Positions 55,943 to 64,000 of a stretch of DNA of 64,000 nucleotides are shown piece after piece (within the stretch, counting starts at the first letter, position 1; each line of letters begins with the position of its first letter). The translations under genes and the position numbers were made by a program. The notes under the pieces were generated by a model. That model did not search any database. It had not been told where the DNA came from and worked only from the letters and a program-made list of their open reading frames with translations. Source of the stretch: Axinella damicornis (Eukaryota > Porifera > Demospongiae > Axinellida > Axinellidae); assembly GCA_963931865.1 (NCBI GenBank), contig OZ007513.1, positions 558,001 to 622,000 of the forward strand. Reading direction: 5' to 3'.

Positions 55943-58900
55943 CTGTACAAGGCAGTAGAGAGAACACTCACATCACACAGGTCAAGTCTCCTTCAAACAA
56001 AATGCCTGTACAGTACGGTAGTGGAGTGATCACCACTCAACAAACATCACTCTAGCCTCGACCCCCCTCCTCCGCGCCTGGGTTCAAGGCGAATATCACT
56101 CCAATATACCAAATTCGCAGAAGATACATGCACAGCACAACACCGAAAGCAACTACCTCCGCATAGCAACCACGTGACCTCGATGACAGGGTCAATGTCA
56201 TTTTTTTCTGCCTGGCCACATGACCGGGCACGGCTATGCTACTGACTGTGGTCACAGCTGTGTGTGTGCAGAGCTTACCCAACATCGTTTACGGTTTTGA
56301 CTGTACCCAAAATGAGTTCTTAACCGTTTTGTTTATATAATAGTTGTTGCGATCACTTTGAGGCATACAGTGTACACAAAGGAAAGAAGAGTAGCCATTG
56401 GCTAATACCAACCAGTACTGGACGTCATGTGCATGTACGTGTGTGATATTACAGGTGAGTCATTCATGTAACAGTATTAGTCTCTGAATTACTCCACAGG
56501 AGGTTTGGGAAGGAGATCACAACAGCCTCACTGGAACGTGAGGTATGGCACCCAGGTGACCACAAGAGTCACAAGCACAAGATGGATCGAATTACCTAGA
56601 GAAATGTTATCAGTCACTGTTTTCCCTTTGTGAATAATTGCACTACAATGATTCTCCTTCTGGGGGCAGCGTAATATTAAGTACCTTCCGATATGATACC
56701 ATTTGGCAACTTGACACCTCTCACATTGCTGGCAAGGTGATACCACTCAACACCTCTCTTTCCTCATTCCTACCTCCAGTCTTCGATCGCTTTATGCGAC
56801 ATTTTCTGACATTGCAAGAAAGGGCTTTATAAGTCCCAGACCTCTCCCAGGCCTCCCCATATTCACATACTGCAAGCGATCAAAGACTGGAGGTGATAAC
56901 TGCCTGGGAATGAGACAACACCTCTCTACACTGCATGCAAGTTGGTACGCTCTTCAGCATTATTGGCACGTTGACACCACTCCACAATGCTGGCATTGCG
57001 ACACCTCTGCATCTTGCCGCCGTTGCCGGCTGGAGACCATCCCCAGACGCTAGACATATACAATGCCAAGTTCGACCACTTTCAAAGTTAGCTTCAAATC
57101 CGCCTATGCATCTCAAGTTCTAAGACAGTCGGCAAAAGAGCCAGACAATTACAGGCCTAGCCGTGCCTCATTCCACAAGCCCTTGGGCCAGCCAGGGAAC
57201 GAGCCTAGAAGTTATATTTCCCAGTCCATCGCACAACGGTACACTACTTTGCGCATTGTTGGTAGCCCTGGGTATACGTTATTGGTTTCCAGTGACCTTG
57301 TACGGACGAGATTACAGAACATGCAGTTCACCCCTACACACAATGAACAGATCTACTACTACTACACTGAAGTTGGTACGTGTTCGTGAGGGTCAGTCAC
57401 ATATCATTGTACCCAGGAATGTAACGGGGCGTCTGAATCCAACTTATGAGATTTTAAAATCTGATGGGCCAACCTTCCCCCTCCCAATGGAAATGAGAGC
57501 TTCTGCATCAGCTCTAGACTGAGCATAGTGCAGGCCAGGTCCAGGGTACACGCACCAGGTGAAGCTCCCTCCTTCACGTTCGAGTTGAGGCCAGTTATAA
57601 TAGCAGAAAAGGATTCATCTTGGGAGGTCGATCACACTCTTGGATATGACAAGGAATTAACCTCGTACCTCCCCAGATTTTGCCTCGCAGCTTTGGAGAA
57701 AACTCAGAAGGAAGGCCTACAAGGATTTCACATGTTGATACGGTGTCACAGTGATTTCAAATTTACTGGCTTCAAAGGTGATGCCCTTCACGTTATTGCA
57801 AGCCTGTTAACTAGGAAGCCGTGTGGCTGAGATGACTCAGCATGCAGGAGGACACACAAAACTTCCAGAGTGAGGTTACACAGGCACTGTATCATGTGGG
57901 AAATCCTCGGAGTTTTCTCGAAAGCTGTGACATTATAATCTCGGGAAGAAAGCCTTGGTGCAAGGCCACCAACATTATTTCGGTACAGGCACAACTGTGA
58001 CTCGACATCTTGATCCTGTATACTAAGCAAGGGGCCACAACTGCCCCTTGCTTGGGAAGCACAGTTTCAAGAAACAAAGAAGTGGAGTGGTGGAGGACTT
58101 CACCAACAGGAGTGAATAATTTGTCGCAGTCAAAGAGTCCAGGCTACTTTAGTCTTAGTCCTAGCCACCACGTGATCCTTGATCATCCGGATCAGTTGGA
58201 ATATACGGCACCAGAAGTCAGTTCAATACTTAGGGTATATTAGGTCCAGGGCAGGTACTAGCTGACTTCCGGTGCCGTATATTCCAACTCTCTACCTATT
58301 CCTTCAAACACGGTCTAAACTTGACCCCTCTACTGATAATAAGTATCAAGTTGAGTTGACGGACCCAGCGAACTTGTGTACTTGAAGCCTGCTCAGGCCT
58401 CATAAACCCTAAGGTCGGTCAACTCTACTTGACCGGATAATAGTTCCCGTTGCTGTCTGACATGATTGTAACACATGTAGACACGCAGGAGTGCCACAAA
58501 TAGAATTACACAGAGAGTACACGATAACATACAGCGGCACTGTGTTTCTTTACCCGCCCTTTGGAGAAGATAGCAGCCATTGCCTTCGAAGACCAGCCAC
58601 GACAGTCGGATAAGTGGAAGTGTCAACTTCAGCGCCACCAGATATCCCTCGCACACCATATAAGTATGCCACACACACGCCACATCCGCTCTTTCCGGAG
58701 GTGAGCCAGCCGGAACGGGACGGAACCGGGACGGAACATCCTGTCTCGTTCCGGCATATCCGGTACGGAACATGTTAACACGCCACACTCATATTGCGGA
58801 AGTGGGTGTGGTGTAATGACAGCTTGCAGGGCGCTAACTAGCTAGCATGGCATGGGACCTCTTGCAGGACACCATTAGCCTCGTTCCCAGTCCCACGCCC

Positions 58901-59478
58901 AGCTTTTCGTCGCTTGTAGTACGGTACTGCAAGTGACGAAAAGCTGGGTGTGGGACTGGGAACGAGGCTAGGACATCATGCAATTGGCATTCACATAATT
59001 CACTATCCCTGCCTAGCCCATGAAAGACAAATACGGACTCTTTGCGCTCAAAAGTAGGGAAACAAGATAATATCATGGACGGAGTGCATGCAAGTACAGG
59101 TGCAATGATGTGCCCAGTATGAAGGCCGGGGGAGAGGCTATGACACAGCCCTGACCTCTGACCTAGGAAACACACTAGCAGGCTATGCAGTGGGCCGAAG
59201 GGAGAAGTTGGCTTGCCAAGAAATATATGGGGGTTGGTAACTTGGTACATGTAGTTACCACTACAAAAGCAACACGTGTACAAGCAAAATACACACCCTG
59301 AACTACACACAACTGCATGGTTAGCCCTGAGGGAGGGATCAGAAGCTCACCAGCAACTACCTGCTCTAGCTGCAGTGACTTGTACAATGTGTACAAACTC
59401 TACTACCTACATCACACTGATCACAGCCAGACTTTTAAAAAAGATCCATGTATACTGTTTGAGTTGAAAGATTTGATA
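55943..59478. other. Intergenic region upstream of MOB3 and downstream of PPP1R2
   Basis: It should contain the missing first MOB3 exon and promoter, but no in-phase candidate was recognised. Contents seen: a TATATAAA string near 56333 on the minus strand, TAGCCTC-type hairpins at about 56759-56917 and 58876-58970, a GGAATATACGGCACC inverted repeat (about 58195-58291), and unrecognised open frames at 57163-57830 that look non-genic. Confidence 0.5.
58876..58970. mobile_element. 95-bp TAGCCTCGTTCCCAG hairpin element
   Basis: Near-perfect hairpin (TCCCACGCCCAGCTTTTCGT arm) with 9-bp duplications GGACACCAT and GGACATCAT, one mismatch. Confidence 0.8.
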
Positions 59479-61636
59479 TTAAGCATTTGTCCTTCCCCCA
59501 GCCTCCGAGTCAACCTCCATTGTTTGCTCCTCCTCCTCCTCCTGTTGTTGTTGATGTTGTTGTTGTTGCTCGTCCTGCTCGAGTCTCTCGAGCTCTTCAG
59601 ACTCCTGCGAGGAGGGAACAGACCAGTCTCATTGCTGTTGCTATGGCAATGATTACGAATAACACTATGCCTGCCACACTTCACAGACGATAGTCTCCAT
59701 ACCAATGAGAGTATCCAACCTCCTCAGAGGTTGAATGTACTTACAATAGGATGATCCACCAAACATTTACCAATACACTTACCTGTTGAATCAATTCCCT
59801 GGCACGTTTCACTGCAAGAAACTCATTGTAATGTTTCTTTCTCCACTCGCGAAACTTCCTTTTATGCTCCTTTTGCTCGTCTGTCAGAGATTCCTCATCC
59901 CCAAACTCACTTCCAGATGATTCCTGATCCCATTTGCTCTGTGAGTCTCCCTTAGCAGCCTCCATTACTCTGGAGGGAGGGAGGGAGGGAGGGAGGGAGG
60001 GAGGGAGGGAGGGAGGGAGGGAGGGAGGGAGGAAGGGAGGGAGGGAGGGAGGGAGGGAGGGAGGGAGGGAGGGAGGGAGGGAGGGAGGGAGGGAGGGAGG
60101 GAGGGGGGAGGGAGGGAGGGAGGGAGGGAGGGAGGATGGGAGGGAGGGGACGAGGGAGGGGGAGGGAGGAAGGGAGGGAGGGAGGGAGGGAGGGAGGGAG
60201 GGAGGGAGGGAGGATGGGAGGGAGGGGAGGAGGGAGGGGGAGAGAGGGAGGGAGGGAGGGAGGGAGGGAGGGAGGGAGGGAGGGAGGGAGGGAGGGAGGG
60301 AGGGAGGGAGGGAGGTAGGGAGGGAGGGAGAGGGAGGGAGGGAGGGAGAGGGAGGGAGGGAGGGAGGGAGGGAGGGAGGGAGGGAGGGGGTAGGGAGGGA
60401 GGGAGGAACAGACTCACAACACATGCACACACACTCCCACCTTCTTTGGTCCATTAACCAATGAAATTATCCTCCTCCAAATCACTCACTTCTCAGACAG
60501 CACGTCAGTAAACAGCTGCTGGGCCTTCTTTTCCTCCTCGTCTGGAATGTTCTCGTGGTAGGGGGTCTTTGGCTCATCAATCTTCATGTGGCCATAGTCC
60601 TTGTTCGCTGGGTGCTCGGTCATCAAGATGTTCATTTCGTCCCATTGTATGTTGCTAGGGTGTTCACTGGCAAGGGGGGGGGGGGGGGGGGGAAGACAGG
60701 TGGATGGTTTGTCACCATTAATTTTGTCAGTAGTTCACCTGTTTCCATCTACTGCTAGTTGTCTCTTCTGAGTTGCAGAATATTCCTGGGTGGAGCACAC
60801 CCCCAAAATCCCTTAGCTTGGGGCCGCTTACAGCAGTCCATCCCACCGTTTTTGAAGTATTTTCCACAGCAGTATTTACACCGTCACGCCACTGCACACA
60901 GCAATGATGCCGGACTCGGCTAGCAATGTGGTTGTTCTAGTAAGGCTCACGTCTCGGGAGGAAATTGGTAGCCCCTCCCAGCTTCAACCACTGATAGAGT
61001 TAAACAGGTCCCACAGGTATATATATAGCTAGTCGCGGAATCAGACCCTTCGAACAGGGAGGAAGGGTCTGGGCACGTGCTTACATTCAAGTTGTCCCCG
61101 GGATGGAATGCTGACCTGACAAATCAGAAGCGTTGATTACAAATGACTTCATGGAAATGATTTTTTTTCCAGGCTCACATTGTTGCCAGTGACTAGACAT
61201 GGCAAATCGCTGTGCTATACTGTGTTACTTGCGAGAGTTTGAGTGGAGCAACAAGCAGGTCAACTGTGATCAGGTATCACAGTGGATCACCCACGCATAA
61301 TTGCATTCTGTCCGGACAATCTAATGTAGGCACGTGCCCAGCCCCTTCCTCCTTCCCATGTGAAGGGTCTGGTTCCGAGACTAGTATATAGCTTGTACAA
61401 ATGCAACACACGCCAGAGTATAATAGGCTCAATCCGTAAAAGTGATCGAGTCAAAAACTGAACATGACCTTTGACCCCGACATGTCGCTACTAAAATCAT
61501 GCTCTCACCTATCCGGTACAAATCTTGGTTTCTTCGGCTCTGTTTTTCCCTTCTTCAAGATGCCCTTCACGGGAGCACCGGGCGAGGCGGACGCCTGTGG
61601 TTGCGCCTGCTTGCTATGCTGATCGCTCTCAGCCAT
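59479..61636 (-). CDS. PPP1R2: Protein phosphatase 1 inhibitor 2
   Basis: Four exons in phase encode 205 residues: 61509-61636, 60490-60666, 59783-59969 and 59479-59604. The PP1-binding segments of inhibitor-2 are recognisable: KGILKK near the N terminus, WDEMNIL with the following [20 protein letters not shown] (the GSK3-site region PKTPYH), and [18 protein letters not shown] helix residues ([20 protein letters not shown]). The C terminus is a Gln/Glu-rich tail ending GGRTNA. Inhibitor-2 binds and regulates the PP1 catalytic subunit in cytosol and nucleus. Intron 2 contains 440 bp of GGGA repeat, which is pyrimidine on the coding strand right up to the acceptor. It is head-to-head with VCPIP1 across 399 bp. 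Confidence 0.9.
59970..60410 (+). repeat. GGGA tetranucleotide array in PPP1R2 intron 2
   Basis: About 440 bp of nearly pure GAGG repeat ending at the acceptor of exon 59783-59969. Confidence 0.95.
61030..61383. mobile_element. 354-bp TAGTC(T/G)CGG-type element in PPP1R2 intron 1
   Basis: Inverted ends share CAGACCCTTC and GGAAGGGTCTGGGCACGTGC-like arms. Flanked by ATATATAGC and GTATATAGC, a 9-bp duplication with one mismatch (61021-61029 and 61384-61392). Confidence 0.75.
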
Positions 61637-62035
61637 CTGGGTCAAGTGACGTCACAGTTTGAACTTTAATTTTCTTTGACGTCATTGCTATATTTAGGAA
61701 CGATGTTACTTTCCCAAACATGCTATTGTGCAGGCAGTGTACTGGCACCGTAAACGCACTGTGTTTAGGTTAGAGGAGCCCTTCGTCTCTGTCCACATCT
61801 GCATGTGAGTTCATTTGGGAGTTTGATGTGATTGAAAGCCATCTGAGCATATGCATGCATGCTTCAAACCTTTAGGGAGAACTTCATGACCTCCTTTGGT
61901 TCTTACTTGCTTGTCTGTAGGAGCAGAAGCACACTCCTGTAATCTGAACGCAAATTACAGAAGTCTAGGATCTAAAGACCTGCAGACAAGGGTGTGTGCC
62001 TCCTGTTACAACTTTAGTGGAGGTGATCGGCAAGG
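61637..62035. promoter_or_regulatory. Divergent spacer PPP1R2 / VCPIP1
   Basis: 399 bp between outward-facing start codons, so probably a bidirectional promoter; two TGACGT-type motifs (GTGACGTCA near 61647 and TTGACGTCA near 61676) lie close to the PPP1R2 start and resemble CREB/ATF sites. Function not shown by sequence alone. Confidence 0.5.
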
Positions 62036-63592
62036 ATGACGTCACCAACCTCCGTTGGGATGAGTCTGCTCAGTAGCCTTGCCTACCTCTTGGGTCAGCA
62101 GGACAGCGTGGGCACTAAACAGAACAAGAAGGTCAAGTACTGCTCCGCGACGTGTCCCGACCCACAGTGCCACACGAAACTGTACTTTCCCTCGCATGAG
62201 GCCAGCGTCGAGTGTACCAGTTGTGGCCAAAGACACTCGGTGAAGGATCTCCCTGACAAGCAGGAGCTGAAGGGGAGGGAGGACAAGTTTGGGGTCGAGT
62301 TGACGCAGCTGAAACAGCTGAACGCATCAGGGAAGAAGACGCCGGAGCTGGTGAAAGTGAAGGGGATATCGAACTACCAATGCAAGCTGCTGTCCCCTCT
62401 CCTGACCATGTATGGCATGGACAAGAGCGACCAAGCGAAACCACTCAAGGAGCTCGGGATGGGGGAGATGTTCGACTGCTCGAAGCTGGCCGGCAGGGCA
62501 TTTGCGATTGAGGAGAGCCAACTGAGCACGGTGGGCTATGGCAGAGACCGTTCGGGCTCTGCCAGGTATCTCAGTGACATGCTAAACCAGCTGAATCTGA
62601 CCAATGAAAATCGAGAGTGTCTTGTCCCTGTGCATGCGGATGGGGACGGCCACTGTTTGGTACACGCTGTTTCAAGATGCCTCGTCGGAAGAGAACTCTT
62701 TTGGCACGCAATGCGAACAAATCTCCACGACCACCTCTCCATGAATCAAGAGAAGTACAAAGAACTGTTCAAGGATTTCTACGCCGAAGAAGATTGGCCC
62801 GATGTTATTGCTGAAGCAGCGCCGGAGTTTCAACCCAGCGACAGTCAGGAGTTTGGTCTGCGCAACATTCACATCTTTGGTCTGGCCAACGTCCTGCGGA
62901 GACCCATCATCCTCCTGGACAGCCTCTCAGGGATGCAGTCCAGTGGAGACTACTCCGGAATCTTTCTCCCTGCCCTTCACAAACCCGAAGAGTGCTGCTC
63001 GAAAGATGCAAGTGGAGTCACAAAGCCGAATTCTCCGATTGTGATAGCATGGAGTACGAGTGGTCGTAACCACTTCATTCCTCTAGTCCCAATCAAGGGT
63101 CGGCCCCTGCCCAAATTGCCTCCCAACCTGCGGCCTAAAGTATGGGGAGTTGCGGAAGAGAAACTACAGGACTATGTCACCATGGACACCAATGGCTGCA
63201 TCGAGCTCTGCAGTGGGAAAGAGCTAGCGGACAAGTACCTTCAGAAGCTTGTCATGTGCATGGAGAGATTATTTTTTGATAAGAACGGGGTCTTACCCTC
63301 GCTGGTCGCAGACGTGAACCAGTACGTGTACAAGAGTGCTGGCTGTGTGGGCGTGTCTCTGGAGATGGTCACGAGCGCAACCAGAGTCGCGGTGGAGGAG
63401 AGTCGCTTGTTTCGCTGCCTCATATGCAATGCGATCAGCTGTGTGCCTCCTGATTGGCTGACTCGAGGTGGATCTCTGTACAACAAGGCAGCAGACAAGT
63501 TCGACCTGGTTGACAAGATGCCTTTCTCCTTCCCGATGGATGGAGTGAGCGCAGTCTATGAGGCTGAGACCGACAGCTTCAGGGCCATCATG
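62036..63592 (+). CDS. VCPIP1: VCPIP1 (VCIP135) OTU deubiquitinase, first coding exon
   Basis: 519 codons from ATG 62036 to a GTATGT donor after ATCATG; the gene continues beyond the window. The N terminus has paired cysteines (CPDPQCHTKLYFP and CTSCGQRHSV). The OTU domain shows VPVHADGDGHCLVHAVSR, with the catalytic Cys in DGDGHC, then GLRNIHIFGLANVLRRPIIL, LLDSLSGMQSSGDYSG and the catalytic-His segment SGRNHFIPLVPIKG. These match VCPIP1 closely. VCPIP1 binds VCP/p97 and syntaxin-5 and acts in Golgi and ER reassembly and as a protease for ubiquitin and DNA-protein crosslinks. The UBX-like C-terminal half is not in the window. The exon-end and donor sequence is repeated downstream. Confidence 0.93.
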
Positions 63593-64000
63593 GTATGTTG
63601 CAGATTGTATTGAGCCAATCAGAAGTTTGCATTTGACCCCTGAACAGGAAGTTGAAAGTTTGCCTAACCTATTGCCTTAGCCAAACATCCATCACGGTAT
63701 GTTGTAGATTGTATTCAGCCAATCAGAGGGCTGAATTTGCCTACTGAACAAGAAGTAAAAGTTGCCTAATCAATGGGCTTAGCATAATATACCGAAGGAC
63801 TTATTCATCTTTAAGACCATCACAGAGTGACCTTGGCCTCTCGAGAGAGCCGTGAGGCTGAGGGATGATAACGGTGTTGAACATCTATTGGATTGTAGTC
63901 CTATAATCTTTTCAACATTTCCATCCAGTAACACAGGGTTGCTGTTTGTGTCTCTGCATGATTCTATACAGCCAATCAGAAGGCTGCATTTGACCTCTTA
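63593..64000 (+). repeat. VCPIP1 intron 1 with tandem copies of the exon-end/donor segment
   Basis: Sequence around the donor (CATCATGGTATGTTGCAGAT, then ATTGAGCCAATCAGAAG and GCATTTGAC) recurs at about 63693-63770 as CATCACGGTATGTTGTAGAT, and partially again from about 63960 (CAGCCAATCAGAAGGCTGCA). No coding exon is seen here. Confidence 0.7.

Noticed and set aside
57163..57830. Two moderately long plus-strand open frames (57163-57522 and 57528-57830)
   Set aside because: No recognisable domain, no splice logic joining them, and surrounding DNA is repeat-rich; not reported as a gene.
59741..60454. Long Pro-Ser-Leu open frame over the GGGA array
   Set aside because: It is translation of a tetranucleotide repeat; only the part at 59783-59969 is a real PPP1R2 exon.

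Overview
The window looks like nuclear DNA of a marine sponge (Porifera, probably a demosponge). The genes are compact and intron-rich with GT-AG junctions, and several are clear animal genes (RSPH14, MOB3, PPP1R2, VCPIP1, a Tuba-like RhoGEF). There is also a gene pair with a Death domain followed by a long cysteine-rich module of a kind I associate with sponge proteins. The organism is an inference; no rRNA or tRNA gene was seen.

Layout. 117-4720 (-): ADP-ribosylglycohydrolase/J1-crystallin-like gene, 3' end outside the window. 5133-14920 (+): complete 12-exon SH3-SH3-DH-BAR-SH3 RhoGEF (DNMBP/Tuba-like). 15683-17914 (-): ankyrin-repeat gene, copy A. 19188-28252 (-): Death-domain gene with an N-terminal 2A-like motif, copy A. 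About 28476-29605 (+): broken 5' fragment of RSPH14. 30081-32401 (+): broken 3' fragment of the RhoGEF. 33521-34843 (-): ankyrin gene copy B. 39264-43985 (-): Death-domain gene copy B. 44115-48090 (+): complete RSPH14. 48784-55942 (-): MOB3-like gene lacking its first exon. 59479-61636 (-): PPP1R2. 62036-63592 (+): first coding exon of VCPIP1, continuing past the window.

The middle of the window is a head-to-tail segmental duplication with a unit of about 15-17 kb. Its ends fall inside the RhoGEF gene and inside RSPH14. Each of those two genes therefore survives once in full and once as a truncated copy, and only the truncated copies have lost their reading frames. The ankyrin and Death-domain genes are present twice and open in both copies. 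Many transposon insertions occur in only one copy, so the other copy serves as an empty-site control.

Three gene pairs are head-to-head with short spacers that probably act as bidirectional promoters: ADP-ribosylglycohydrolase/RhoGEF, Death-domain/RSPH14 and PPP1R2/VCPIP1. The non-coding DNA is dominated by short inverted-repeat elements. One family has TAGCCTCGTTCCCAG ends and 9-bp target duplications. There are also TTAA- and TA-flanked elements, a Crypton-like recombinase remnant and a LINE fragment. Introns carry large tandem repeats, many starting at splice sites: pyrimidine arrays at 3' sites, and minisatellites containing or adjoining 5' sites, the most extreme being about 40 copies of a MOB3 exon end plus donor.
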